Positions 18,194-27,583 of a stretch of 39,111 nt of DNA are shown one piece after another (within the stretch, counting starts at the first letter, position 1; every line of letters starts with the position of its first letter). The translations under genes and the position numbers were made by a program. Below the pieces are notes generated by a model. It was not told the DNA's origin. It searched no databases and saw only the letters and a program-made list of their open reading frames with translations. Location of the stretch: assembly GCA_018241745.1 (NCBI GenBank), contig JAFEDG010000007.1, positions 1-39,111 on the forward strand, written 5' to 3'. This DNA is from Pseudomonadota bacterium. Lineage in GTDB: Bacteria; Pseudomonadota; Gammaproteobacteria; Burkholderiales; Casimicrobiaceae.

Positions 18194-19138
18194 ATGAACC
18201 CGATCGCCGATGTCCATTTCCTCGCCCAACCCGCAGCGCCGCAAGTCGAAACGCGCTTCGACCCAGCCAACGGCAGCTACTGGGCGTACATGAACCCTTC
18301 GCCGCGTCCATGCTTCAACCCGACGCTGCTCGCGCAACTGCACGCCTACATCACGACGATCACCGCGAACCAGGGCACGATCGTCCACGACGGCGAACGG
18401 CACGCCATCCGCTACGGCGTGCTGGCGTCGAAGACGCCCGGCGTGTTCAACCTGGGCGGCGACCTCGCGCTGTTCCGCGAAGCCATCCAGGCAGGCGCGC
18501 GCGACGCGCTGATCCACTACGGCGAGAAGTGTCTCGATGACCTCTACCCGTGGTATCGCAACTGCGACCTGCCGATGACGACGATCGCGCTGGTTCAGGG
18601 CGAGGCACTCGGGGGCGGCTTCGAAGCCGCGCTGTCGGCCACCGTGCTCGTCGCGGAGGAGAGCTCGCGGATGGGCTTCCCCGAGATCCTGTTCAACCTG
18701 TTCCCCGGCATGGGCGCCTACAGCTTCCTCGCGCGCAAGGTCGGCCGCCGCGTCGCCGAGCGGATGATCACGAGCGGCAATGTCTACGAGGCGCGCGAGC
18801 TGTACGAACTCGGCGTCGTCGATGTGATCACGCCCGACGGCACCGGTGAAGCCGCCGTCGACAGCTTCATTCGCAAGCACGCGAAGGCAGGCAATGGTCG
18901 CCGCGCCATCGAGCAGGTGCGCAACGAGATCGAACCGATCACGCGCGAGGAGCTGTCGCGCGTGGTGGCGATCTGGGCGGATGCCGCGCTGCGGCTCGAG
19001 GACCGCGACCTGCGGATGATGGACCGGCTGGTGCGCGCGCAGTTGCGCTCGCAGGCACGCGGCACCGATGCGGCGCAGGGCGACGCGCTGCAGCCCACCG
19101 CACAAGTGCTGCCGCTGCAGGCTGCCGCCGGCAGCTGA
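18194..19138 (+). CDS. rpfF: RpfF-type DSF synthase (crotonase fold)
   Basis: RpfF makes the cis-2-unsaturated fatty-acid signal DSF from acyl-ACP by combined dehydratase and thioesterase activity. The 314-residue protein matches RpfF rather than ordinary enoyl-CoA hydratases: VFNLGGDLALF at 84-94, IALVQGEALGGGFEAALS at 131-148 and FPEILFNLFPGMGAYSF at 162-178. The two catalytic glutamates correspond to Glu144 and Glu164, 20 residues apart as in the Xanthomonas enzyme. WADAALRLEDRDLRMMDRLVRAQ near 261-283 is also the RpfF C-terminal pattern. A tail of about 30 residues after it is extra. The ATG at 18194 has GGAG 6 bases upstream; an in-frame start at 18032 would add 54 residues unlike the family. 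It converges on rpfC, with a strong terminator between. It could respond to a different acyl chain than DSF proper. Confidence 0.88.
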   Translation: MNPIADVHFLAQPAAPQVETRFDPANGSYWAYMNPSPRPCFNPTLLAQLHAYITTITANQGTIVHDGERHAIRYGVLASKTPGVFNLGGDLALFREAIQAGARDALIHYGEKCLDDLYPWYRNCDLPMTTIALVQGEALGGGFEAALSATVLVAEESSRMGFPEILFNLFPGMGAYSFLARKVGRRVAERMITSGNVYEARELYELGVVDVITPDGTGEAAVDSFIRKHAKAGNGRRAIEQVRNEIEPITREELSRVVAIWADAALRLEDRDLRMMDRLVRAQLRSQARGTDAAQGDALQPTAQVLPLQAAAGS

Positions 19139-19163
19139 GCCTCACCGTCGGAAGTCTTCGGGT

Positions 19164-19188
19164 GGCGCGGCGCGGGGTGCGCCGCGCC
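19164..19188. repeat. Ten-base-pair inverted repeat between rpfF and rpfC
   Basis: GGCGCGGCGC (19164-19173) and GCGCCGCGCC (19179-19188) form a perfect stem with loop GGGGT. It lies 26 bases past the rpfF stop and has no T-run on either strand. It probably assists transcript end formation for one or both genes. Confidence 0.5.
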
Positions 19189-19245
19189 GCTCGTCGTATC
19201 GCGTAGCACCGCGCGCGACAGCGCGGCACGCGTTCATTGCACCAG

Positions 19246-19279
19246 GGCCGTCCCGTCCACGGGACGGCCTTCCTTTTTC
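19246..19279 (+). terminator. Intrinsic terminator of rpfF
   Basis: GGCCGTCCCGT (19246-19256) pairs perfectly with ACGGGACGGCC (19259-19269) over 11 bp with a two-base CC gap (the central pairs will open to form the loop), followed by TTCCTTTTTC. The T-run touches the rpfC stop codon at 19278-19280. On the minus strand no T-run follows, so it serves rpfF mainly. Confidence 0.78.
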
Positions 19280-21476
19280 AGGCCGTTGGCGTCGCGCCGC
19301 GCGCGTTGGCACGCGCGCTGCGGAATGCATCGAGGGCTTCGCGCGTGCGCGCGAACGTCGCGAGCATGTCTTCGGTGATTGGCGCCGCGCGCAGCCGCAG
19401 CGTTTCCGGCGGCAGGCCCTCGATTCGCGCCGCGAACTGCGTCAGGTGCGTGGCACCGACGCTTGCCGCGCCGCCCTTGAGCGCGTGCGCGGCGTCGCGG
19501 ATGGCGTCGTACTTGCGCTGTGCAAGCGCCTCCGAGATCTGCGCGGTCAGCCGTGTCGCGTCGGCGAGAAAGCCTTCGAGCAGCCGGTCGATGAACGTCG
19601 GGTCCGGGGACAGCCGCTCGAGGTCGTGCAGCGCGTCCGCGTCGAGTGGCGGCGTATCGACAACGGTCAGTGCGGGACGTTCGTCCGTGCGCGGGGGCGG
19701 CACGTTGTCGCTGGCGCGACCATCGTCGGCGATGACCAGGTAGCGGTCGATCGCCTCGAGCAGGTAGGACGCGCGCAGCGGCTTGGGGATGAACTCGGCG
19801 GCGCCGGCCGCATTGCACTCGGCAATGATATCGGTTGTCACGTTGGCGGACAGCACGAGCACCGGGATCGGCCGCGCAACGGAAAAGCGGTACAGCTTCA
19901 GTGCTTCCAGCCCCGAGATCACCGGCATCGACAGGTCGAACAGCGCGATGTCGTAGCCGCCGCGTTCCAGCGCGTCCAATGCTTCCTCGCCGTTGTCGAC
20001 GAGCGTGACGACGTGGCCGCCGCTTTGCAGTATCAGTTGCGCGACACGCTGGTTCGTCGGGTTGTCCTCGGCGACCAGGATGCGCGCGCCGCGCAACTTG
20101 CGCACGTTGAGCGATTGCTGGAGCGACTGCGCCGTCGTCGCATGCCGCGCCGAGACGACGAGGTCCTCCGTCAGGTCGATGCCCTGCGGGGCGGCCACCG
20201 GCAGCGCAACCTCGAACCAGAACACCGAGCCGGCGCCCGCCGCGCTTTCGAGCCCGATCGTGCCGCCCATCAGCTTGATCAGGTTGCGGGCGATCGTCGT
20301 GCCGAGGCCGGTGCCGCCGTACACGCGCGTGATCGAATCGTCGGCCTGCGCGAACGGCTCGAAGATGAGGGCCTGCTTCTCGGGCGCGATGCCGATGCCG
20401 GTATCGCGTACCTCGACGCGCAACGTACGGCGCGCGTCGTCGCTGGCCATGACGCGGACGTGGACGCTGACCTGGCCGCGCTCGGTGAACTTGACCGCGT
20501 TGGACAGGAGGTTCAGCAGCACCTGGCGCAGGTGGTGCGGGTCGCCCTGGAACCAGCCGGCAGCGGCGGGATCGAGTTCCGTGCGCATGTCGAGGCCCTT
20601 GTACCGCGCCTGCGGCAACACGACCTTGACCGTCGACGACACGAGGCGCGCGAACTCGAACGGACGTACCTCGATGTGCACGCGGCCGGCTTCGATCTTC
20701 TCGACGTCCAGCACGTCCTCGATCTGCGCTAGCAGCAATTGCGCCGACGTGTTCATCGTGTCGACGATCTCGCGCTGCGACTCCGACAGGTTCGTCTCGC
20801 GCAGCACGTCCGCCATGGCGATGACGCCATTGAGCGGCGTCCGCATCTCGTGGCTCACGTTGGCGACGAAGCGGCTCTTCGCCTGGTTGGCTTCGTCGGC
20901 GCGCTTCTTCGCCTTCTCCACGCGCTCGGCGAGCACGCCAACATATAGCGGCAGCACGATCAGCCCGATCAGGAACCCGCTGCCGATCGCCGTGTGCTGC
21001 GACCAGAATTCGGAGTACACGAGGACCGACGTGAAGCCCGCGATGGCCATCGCCTGGCACATGTGCAGGTAGCGGCGCCCGTAGCGGAAGCCGTTGCCGA
21101 ACGTGATGAACAGGTACACGCCGATGACGACGGCGCCGCCTTCGCCCATGTTCAGCAGGCAATACGTGGTGACGCCGTTGTCGGCCAGCATGCCGACCAT
21201 GCGCCGCAGGGGGCTCACGTGCGGACGCGCGAGCGTCCGGCCCACCAGCGCCACCGAGAACAGGAAGAACCCGGCGGCGACCAGCAGCACGTGGAACTCG
21301 GACTGCGAGACGCTGCCATCGCGCAGCGCGTAGATCGTCAGGTAGCACATGACGACGAACGCGATGACGATCCGCAGCGTTCCCTGCTCGACCTCGGCGC
21401 GATTGCCGGCCTTGGTCACGCGTTCGGTGAGCGTGACGACGCGGGTTTGCAGCCAGCGGTGCAGGGCGGTGATCAT
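19278..21476 (-). CDS. rpfC: RpfC-type hybrid sensor histidine kinase (DSF receptor)
   Basis: The 732-residue protein has the RpfC order. A short N-terminal segment (AEVEQGTLRI around 27-36) is followed by about five transmembrane helices at 36-182 (with FITFGNGFRYGRRYL and GLIVLPLYV matching Xanthomonas RpfC closely). The transmitter has His209 in NVSHEMRTPLNG, N box LRQVLLNLLSNAVKF, DTGIGI and GGTGLGTTIA. The receiver has Asp514 in ALFDLSMP, and the C-terminal Hpt domain has His664 in AAHALKGGAASVG. RpfC senses DSF and in known systems also binds and restrains RpfF through its receiver domain. The ATG at 21476 gives the family length (about 726); the frame extends upstream into the divergent etfB region and is not used. 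The usual downstream partner, the HD-GYP regulator rpfG, is absent here. Confidence 0.9.
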   Translation of the reverse strand: MITALHRWLQTRVVTLTERVTKAGNRAEVEQGTLRIVIAFVVMCYLTIYALRDGSVSQSEFHVLLVAAGFFLFSVALVGRTLARPHVSPLRRMVGMLADNGVTTYCLLNMGEGGAVVIGVYLFITFGNGFRYGRRYLHMCQAMAIAGFTSVLVYSEFWSQHTAIGSGFLIGLIVLPLYVGVLAERVEKAKKRADEANQAKSRFVANVSHEMRTPLNGVIAMADVLRETNLSESQREIVDTMNTSAQLLLAQIEDVLDVEKIEAGRVHIEVRPFEFARLVSSTVKVVLPQARYKGLDMRTELDPAAAGWFQGDPHHLRQVLLNLLSNAVKFTERGQVSVHVRVMASDDARRTLRVEVRDTGIGIAPEKQALIFEPFAQADDSITRVYGGTGLGTTIARNLIKLMGGTIGLESAAGAGSVFWFEVALPVAAPQGIDLTEDLVVSARHATTAQSLQQSLNVRKLRGARILVAEDNPTNQRVAQLILQSGGHVVTLVDNGEEALDALERGGYDIALFDLSMPVISGLEALKLYRFSVARPIPVLVLSANVTTDIIAECNAAGAAEFIPKPLRASYLLEAIDRYLVIADDGRASDNVPPPRTDERPALTVVDTPPLDADALHDLERLSPDPTFIDRLLEGFLADATRLTAQISEALAQRKYDAIRDAAHALKGGAASVGATHLTQFAARIEGLPPETLRLRAAPITEDMLATFARTREALDAFRSARANARGATPTA

Positions 21477-21490
21477 CGTTCTAGTCGGCC

Positions 21491-21496
21491 ATGATA
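21491..21496 (-). promoter_or_regulatory. Candidate -10 of rpfC
   Basis: The minus strand reads TATCAT, five of six matches to the consensus, 14 bases upstream of the rpfC ATG. The leader would be about 8 bases. No -35 match is seen. Confidence 0.33.
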
Positions 21497-21550
21497 ACCA
21501 TTCGTGGTGCGGGCGGCGCCCGGGGCGGCCGCTGGCGATTCCCCTTGGAT

Positions 21551-21565
21551 GCCGGAGGTTCCGGC
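21551..21565. repeat. Small inverted repeat in the rpfC-etfB divergent region
   Basis: GCCGGA-GGT-TCCGGC is a 6-bp dyad roughly midway between the divergent genes. It could be an operator or chance in GC-rich DNA. The rest of the 204-base gap holds the two candidate -10 elements only. Confidence 0.25.
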
Positions 21566-21646
21566 CCCGGGGCGGACGCCCGCCCACACCTCCCAAGCAA
21601 GCTCCGTGCCGCGCCGTGTCGCGCGAGGCCCCACCGCGGGCCGCCT

Positions 21647-21652
21647 TATAAT
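21647..21652 (+). promoter_or_regulatory. Probable -10 of the etfBA-acyl-CoA dehydrogenase operon
   Basis: A perfect TATAAT lies 28 bases upstream of the etfB ATG at 21681. No -35 match is visible at the usual distance. Confidence 0.5.
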
Positions 21653-21680
21653 CAGCGGTTCCCTCCGCCCTGCATACGCC

Positions 21681-22429
<749 letters not shown>

Positions 22430-22433
<4 letters not shown>

Positions 22434-23368
22434 CGACGCTGGTCCTCGCCGAAACGGACAAGGGCGCGCTGCGCGGCGCGACACTGAACGCGGTCACCGC
22501 GGCGCGTGCGATGGGCGGCGACGTCCACGTGCTCATTGCGGGCAGCGGTGTCGACGCCGCCGCCCGGGCCGCCGCGGCCGTCCCCGGGGTGACGTCCGTG
22601 CTGGTGGCCGACGCGCCGCAATTCGCACGCCCCACCGCCGAGGCACTCGCGGCACAGGTGCTCGCGGTGGCGCAAGGCGGCGCGTATTCGCACGTCGTGG
22701 CGGCCGCCACCGGTGTCGGCAAGAGCGTGCTGCCACGCGTCGCGGCCAAGCTCGATGTTGCCCAGGTATCCGAGATCACCGCCGTCGAGGCCCCCGATAC
22801 GTTCGTGCGCCCGATCTACGCAGGCAACGCGTTCGCGACAGTGAAGAGCAGCGACGCGATCAAGGTCGTCACGGTGCGCGCGACCGCGTTCGACGCGGCG
22901 CCGGCAACGGGCGGCGGCGCGACCGTCACGGCGGTGGCGCCCGTGGCCGCCCCCGCGGGCGCGGAAGTGACGAACCAGTCGCTCACCGAGTCGGAGCGGC
23001 CGGAACTCACCGGCGCGCGTGTCGTGATCAGCGGTGGCCGCGGCCTCGGCAGCGCGGAGAACTTCAGGTTGCTGGAGCCGCTCGCCGACAAGCTGCACGC
23101 GGCGCTCGGCGCCTCGCGCGCTGCCGTCGACGCAGGCTATGTGCCCAACGATTTCCAGGTGGGGCAGACCGGCAAGATCGTGGCCCCCGACCTGTACATC
23201 GCCGTCGGCATCTCGGGTGCCATCCAGCATCTCGCCGGCATGAAGGACAGCAAGGTGATCGTCGCGATCAACAAGGACCCCGACGCACCGATCTTCCAGA
23301 TCGCCGACTACGGGCTCGTCGGCGACCTGTTCGAGATCATCCCGCAGTTCACGGCCGAGCTGGGCTGA
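22430..23368 (+). CDS. etfA: Electron transfer flavoprotein subunit alpha
   Basis: EtfA holds the FAD that shuttles electrons. The 312-residue protein has the family N-terminal domain and the C-terminal FAD domain with [78 protein letters not shown] and a final [14 protein letters not shown]. It begins inside the stop of etfB (ATGA overlap), so the two subunits are made in step. The acyl-CoA dehydrogenase follows after 28 bases. The electron acceptor ETF-QO is encoded about 10 kb away at 33526-35178. Confidence 0.97.
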
Positions 23369-23396
23369 CCCGCCGGCCACCGAGGAGGAGCTTGCG

Positions 23397-25193
23397 ATGA
23401 GTACGTACCGCGCGCCGCTGGCCGACATGACATTCGTGCTGCACGAGCTGGCCGGGCTCGGCCAGGTTGCCGCGCTGCCGGGTTTCGAGGACGCGACGCC
23501 GGACACCGTCGCGGCCATCCTCGAGGAAGCGTCGAAGTTCGCCACCGATGTCCTCGACCCGCTCAACCGGCCCGGCGACCAGCAAGGCTCCGTGCTGCAG
23601 GCGGACGGTAGCGTGAAGACCCCGGTCGGCTTCAAGGATGCCTACACGCAGTACGCGCAGAACGGGTGGAATGGGCTCACGAAGGATCCCGAATTCGGGG
23701 GCCAGGGCCTGCCGCAACTCGTCGCGACGCCGGTCGAGGAGATGTGGCACGCGGCGAACATGGCATTCGACCTGTGTCCGCTGCTGACGCAGGGCGCGAT
23801 CGAGGCGCTGGAGCTGTGCGGCAGCGACGCGCTCAAGTCGACGTTCCTGCCGAAGATGGTCGCCGGCGAATGGACCGGCACGATGAACCTCACCGAGCCG
23901 CAGGCCGGCAGTGACCTGGCGGCCGTGCGGACGCGCGCGGTGCCGCAGGGCGACGGCACCTACAAGGTCTTCGGGCAGAAGATCTTCATCACGTACGGCG
24001 ACCACGATTACACCGACAACATCGTGCACCTGGTGCTCGCGCGGCTGCCCGATGCACCGCCGGGCGTGAAGGGAATCTCGCTGTTCGTCGTGCCGAAGTT
24101 CCTCGTCAATGCGGACGGTTCGCTCGGCGCGCGCAACGACGTGAAGACCGTGTCGCTGGAGCACAAGCTGGGCATCCACGCGAGCCCGACCGCCGTGCTC
24201 GCCTACGGCGACGGCGGCGGTGCCACCGGCTACCTCGTCGGCGAGCCCAACCGCGGGCTCGAGTACATGTTCATCATGATGAACCTCGCGCGCTTCTCGG
24301 TGGGCCTCGAGGGCGTGGGCATCAGCGAGCGCGCGTACCAGCGCGCCGTCGCCTATGCACGCGAGCGGGTGCAGGGCCGCGCGGTGGGTGAAGCCGCCGC
24401 GGCGCCGCCGATCCTCGAGCACCCGGACATCCGCCGGATGCTGATGACGATGCGCGCGTCGGTCGAGGCCATGCGGGCGATCGCCTACGTGACGGCAGCG
24501 GCGCTCGACAATGCGAACCATCATCCGGATGCCGAGGCCCGCAAGCGCCACCAGGCGTTCGCCGAGTTCATGGTGCCGATCGTCAAGGGCTGGTGCACGG
24601 AGACCGCGCAGGACGTGACGTACACGGGCGTGCAGGTGCACGGCGGCATGGGCTTCATCGAGGAGACCGGTGCCGCGCAGCACTACCGCGATGCGCGGAT
24701 CATCACGATCTACGAAGGCACGACCGGCATCCAGGCCAATGACCTGCTCGGGCGCAAGACGGCGCGCGACTGCGGCGCCGTCGCACGCGCCGTGCTGGGC
24801 GACATCCGGAAGACGGCGTCCGCGCTGTCGGCGGCGAGCGACGTGCAGCTGCATCCGATCGGGTCGGCACTGTCGACCGCGGCGGACGCTGCGGAAGCGG
24901 CACTCGCGTGGATGCTCGCCAACTTCCAGTCCGCGCCGCGCGCGGCGTTCGCCGGTTCGGTCCCGTATCTCAAGCTGTGGGGGCTCGTGACCGGCGGCTG
25001 GCAGATGGGGCGCGCGGCGCTCGTGGCGTCCGCCAAACTGGCGAGCGGTGCCGGCGACGCCGCGTTCATGCATGCGAAGATCGCAACCGCGCGCTTCTAC
25101 GCCCAGGCCTTGTTGCCGCAGGCGGCCGCGCTGTCGGGCCAGGTGACGACTGCAGGCGACGCGACGCTCGCGCTCGAAGCCGCGGCGTTCTAG
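23397..25193 (+). CDS. Acyl-CoA dehydrogenase (long DmdC/AcdA type)
   Basis: The 598-residue flavoenzyme belongs to the long acyl-CoA dehydrogenase group with an extra C-terminal domain, which includes 3-methylmercaptopropionyl-CoA dehydrogenase DmdC. Motifs are MNLTEPQAGSDLAAVRTRA at 163-181 (FAD/substrate), FITYGDHDYT, LEHKLGIHASPT at 254-265, GVQVHGGMGFIEETGAAQHYRDARI and the likely catalytic Glu440 in IITIYEGTTGIQANDL. The extra domain covers about 455-598. A strong ribosome site (GAGGAGG) precedes the ATG at 23397. Its electrons would go to the EtfAB encoded just upstream. Substrate specificity cannot be read; DmdC annotation would be over-precise. It ends at a GC hairpin at 25199-25215. 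Confidence 0.93.
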   Translation: MSTYRAPLADMTFVLHELAGLGQVAALPGFEDATPDTVAAILEEASKFATDVLDPLNRPGDQQGSVLQADGSVKTPVGFKDAYTQYAQNGWNGLTKDPEFGGQGLPQLVATPVEEMWHAANMAFDLCPLLTQGAIEALELCGSDALKSTFLPKMVAGEWTGTMNLTEPQAGSDLAAVRTRAVPQGDGTYKVFGQKIFITYGDHDYTDNIVHLVLARLPDAPPGVKGISLFVVPKFLVNADGSLGARNDVKTVSLEHKLGIHASPTAVLAYGDGGGATGYLVGEPNRGLEYMFIMMNLARFSVGLEGVGISERAYQRAVAYARERVQGRAVGEAAAAPPILEHPDIRRMLMTMRASVEAMRAIAYVTAAALDNANHHPDAEARKRHQAFAEFMVPIVKGWCTETAQDVTYTGVQVHGGMGFIEETGAAQHYRDARIITIYEGTTGIQANDLLGRKTARDCGAVARAVLGDIRKTASALSAASDVQLHPIGSALSTAADAAEAALAWMLANFQSAPRAAFAGSVPYLKLWGLVTGGWQMGRAALVASAKLASGAGDAAFMHAKIATARFYAQALLPQAAALSGQVTTAGDATLALEAAAF

Positions 25194-25198
25194 CGCGC

Positions 25199-25215
25199 GT
25201 CGGCCGGCCGCCGAC
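25199..25215 (+). terminator. Hairpin after the acyl-CoA dehydrogenase gene
   Basis: GTCGGC and GCCGAC pair over 6 bp with loop CGGCC, 6 bases beyond the stop codon. No T-run follows, so its strength as a terminator is doubtful. Confidence 0.35.
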
Positions 25216-25256
25216 AGCCACAGGGCGTCGCGACTGACGGCGCCCCCGGCGCGGCC

Positions 25257-26984
25257 ATGACACACTGGCGCACCATGGGTGATCTTCGCATCGTTCGCGC
25301 GCGCGTGCTGTCCGCCGCATTGGCGTTCCTCGCCGTCGGGGGCATTGCGCGTGCCGGCGAGGTGGCACCGATCGCGCCGGGCGCCTATCCGGTCGGATGT
25401 ACCGACATCGAGCAGGATTTCTCGCGCGTCGGCGTGGGCGAGACGGCCGCCTATTACTGGGAAGGCGTGCCCGCGAGCGACGGCCGCGCGCGCTCCGTGC
25501 TCGATCTCGCCGTTGCGCCGGCGTCGGTGCCGCACGTCAACGTCACGTTGCCGGCCAACGGCGAGCTGTACTCGGATTTCGCCGGCAAGACGCTCGACTT
25601 CCCGCTGCTTGTCTGCTATCCCACGACGACGACGAACGGTCGCGCCAACTACACGCTGCCCAACGGCGCCGTCGTGCCGCACATGCAGAAGGCGGGCGAC
25701 GCGCCGCTGTTCAACGCGGCGCGCGCGCAGTGGCCGGTGCTGCTGTTCTCGCATGGACTCGAGGGCAGCCCGCTCGACCCCGAGTACGTCGGCGCGATGA
25801 CAGTGCTCGCGAGCCACGGTTATGTCGTCGTCGCGCCGTTCCACATGGACCAGCGGATCGCGGACCTCGGCATCAGCGACCTCGAGGACCTCGTCAACGC
25901 GCTGCTGCAGTTCCCCGACTACACGGCGATGCAGGCGATCCGTCCGCGCACGCTGTCGGCAGCGCTCGACGCAATCCTCGCGCCGCCTTGGGCTGGCCAC
26001 GTCGACGCGGCGAATGTCGCAGGCTTTGGCGCGAGCCTCGGCGGCGAGTCGCTGGTGCTGCTCGCCGGCGCCCAGTTGACGTCGAGCCTGGGACTCTCGT
26101 CGCAGCAGGTGATCGCGGATCCGCGGCTCAAGGCGATCGTCGGCTACGTGCCTTACTTCGGGCAGCCGATCCTGCCGGCCTTCGGTCGCGACCAGAACGG
26201 CATCGACGCGATGCTGCCGATCCCGATGCTGTCGATCTCCGGCACGGCCGACATCGTCGCGCCGCTGGAGATGACCTACGAAGGCATGCAGCGGATGACG
26301 ACGACGCGGATCCTCGTCGCGCTCGCCGGCGTCGAGCACGGCTTCGACGTGCCGTCGACGAACGACATCTTCACGTGGTCGCTTGCTTTCCTGAATGCGC
26401 AAACCGCCCGCGATCCCGTGGCGCTCGCCACGCTGCAACGGATGACCAACGTGGCCGGTGGCGGCACCGACAGCGTGGTCATCGACTACGTGGCGCCTTA
26501 CCCGGCCACTGGCCACGAAGTCGACGTCATCGAGTACTACAACGCGGGCAATGGCCACTACTTCATGACCGCGAGCCCGCTCGAGATCGGGATCCTCGAC
26601 GCAGGGACGCCGATCGCCGGCTGGGTGCGCACCGGCTATGCGTTCAAGGCCTACGCGGAAGGCAGCGGCATGGGCACGCCGACGTGCCGCTTCTACGGCA
26701 CGCCGGGCACCGGACCCGACACGCACTTCTACACGTTGTACGACTTCGAGTGCGCGATACTGCTCAAGGAACCGCTGACATGGACGTTCGAGGGCCTCGT
26801 GTTCGAGGCCGGGCTGCCCGTCAACGGCACATGCCCGGCCAACACGATGGTCGTCTCGCGCTACTACAACAACGGGCAGGGCGGGGTACCGAACCACCGG
26901 TACACGACGAGTCCGGTGATCGGCGCGGAACTCCTCGCCAACGGGTGGGTGCCGGAAGGCCCGGCGATGTGCACGCCGCCCTGA
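25257..26984 (+). CDS. Exported alpha/beta hydrolase with C-terminal DUF5648-like modules
   Basis: The 575-residue protein starts with a signal peptide (VLSAALAFLAVGGIARA, cleavage near residue 33). The hydrolase domain, about 40-390, resembles dienelactone-hydrolase and PAF-acetylhydrolase-like enzymes: oxyanion motif LFSHGLEG at 163-170, nucleophile Ser260 in GFGASLGGES, Asp332 in SGTADIVAP and His361 in GVEHGFD. The complete triad suggests an active esterase or lipase. Residues about 423-573 hold three related aromatic modules (EYYNAGNGHYFMTAS; CRFYGTPGTGPDTHFYT with FEGLVFEAG; RYYNNGQGGVPNHRYTTS with GWVPEGPAMC), the pattern of DUF5648 repeats. These are often fused to secreted proteins and may bind surfaces or sugars; that is inference. 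An ATG at 25275 is an equally possible start. Substrate is unknown. Confidence 0.82.
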   Translation: MTHWRTMGDLRIVRARVLSAALAFLAVGGIARAGEVAPIAPGAYPVGCTDIEQDFSRVGVGETAAYYWEGVPASDGRARSVLDLAVAPASVPHVNVTLPANGELYSDFAGKTLDFPLLVCYPTTTTNGRANYTLPNGAVVPHMQKAGDAPLFNAARAQWPVLLFSHGLEGSPLDPEYVGAMTVLASHGYVVVAPFHMDQRIADLGISDLEDLVNALLQFPDYTAMQAIRPRTLSAALDAILAPPWAGHVDAANVAGFGASLGGESLVLLAGAQLTSSLGLSSQQVIADPRLKAIVGYVPYFGQPILPAFGRDQNGIDAMLPIPMLSISGTADIVAPLEMTYEGMQRMTTTRILVALAGVEHGFDVPSTNDIFTWSLAFLNAQTARDPVALATLQRMTNVAGGGTDSVVIDYVAPYPATGHEVDVIEYYNAGNGHYFMTASPLEIGILDAGTPIAGWVRTGYAFKAYAEGSGMGTPTCRFYGTPGTGPDTHFYTLYDFECAILLKEPLTWTFEGLVFEAGLPVNGTCPANTMVVSRYYNNGQGGVPNHRYTTSPVIGAELLANGWVPEGPAMCTPP

Positions 26985-26985
26985 G

Positions 26986-27579
26986 CTAGTTGACCGCGCG
27001 GATCCACATGATTTCGCACGCGCCGGCGCCCGTATCGACACGAGTCAGCGACGTGGCCCACACGCCGCCGTCCATCTGGACGTCGACGAGGTCGCCGCGC
27101 AGTGTCACCACCGACCCGGGCCGCAAGTGCGCGAGGCGCGACGCGACAGCCGCGTCGCCCGGTATCGCGTGGATCTGCCCGGCGTGCACGACCAGGTCCT
27201 GCGGCTTCAGCGGAAACGTCACCGGGTCGCGCATCCGCCAGTAGAAGAAGCGCCCCATCTGCGTGATGTCGAGCTGGTCGACGATTGCCGCATCCGACAT
27301 CGGTCCCCAGCCTACGGCAAGGTCCCACGGCGCGATGTCGGCGGTGGCGTCGGCGCGATAGCGCTCCTTCCGCAGGATGCGGGCGGTGATGTCGTAGTGC
27401 GCGCGGACGACCAGCGTGTGGCCCGCGGCGATGTGCGTCTCGCGCTCGACGACATTGACCTGGACCGGGTCGGCTGCAGCCTGCACGCCCGCGGGCGTGG
27501 TCACCGGCCGTTGGGTCCACCAGTCGTACGCGCCGTACAGCGACAGCACGCACAGCGCGACAAGGATCCAGCGGGCCAT
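26986..27579 (-). CDS. Conserved membrane-anchored protein of unknown function
   Basis: The 197-residue protein has one N-terminal membrane segment (WILVALCVLSLYGAYDWW) and a periplasmic domain. It has recognisable blocks VRAHYDITARILRKERY, DLAVGWGPMSDAAIVDQLDITQMGRFFYW, VVHAGQIHAIPGD and a C-terminal WATSLTRVDTGAGACEIMWI. From memory such blocks recur in uncharacterised proteobacterial proteins, but I cannot attach a function or family name. It begins 4 bases after the stop of the ABC permease on the same strand, so it is the last gene of that transport operon and takes the place where an ATPase gene would be expected. It has no nucleotide-binding motif and cannot be the ATPase. It converges on the hydrolase gene with a one-base gap. 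Confidence 0.75.
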   Translation of the reverse strand: MARWILVALCVLSLYGAYDWWTQRPVTTPAGVQAAADPVQVNVVERETHIAAGHTLVVRAHYDITARILRKERYRADATADIAPWDLAVGWGPMSDAAIVDQLDITQMGRFFYWRMRDPVTFPLKPQDLVVHAGQIHAIPGDAAVASRLAHLRPGSVVTLRGDLVDVQMDGGVWATSLTRVDTGAGACEIMWIRAVN

Positions 27580-27583
27580 CCGC

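Noticed and set aside
18194..19138. Calling the crotonase-fold protein a plain enoyl-CoA hydratase because of its fold.
   Set aside because: The specific RpfF blocks around both glutamates, the C-terminal pattern and the convergent RpfC make the DSF synthase the better fit.
23349..27041. A 1230-residue open frame on the minus strand opposite the acyl-CoA dehydrogenase and hydrolase genes.
   Set aside because: Same reason: both plus-strand genes are clear, and the antisense product is Arg/His/Asp/Glu-rich with no motif.
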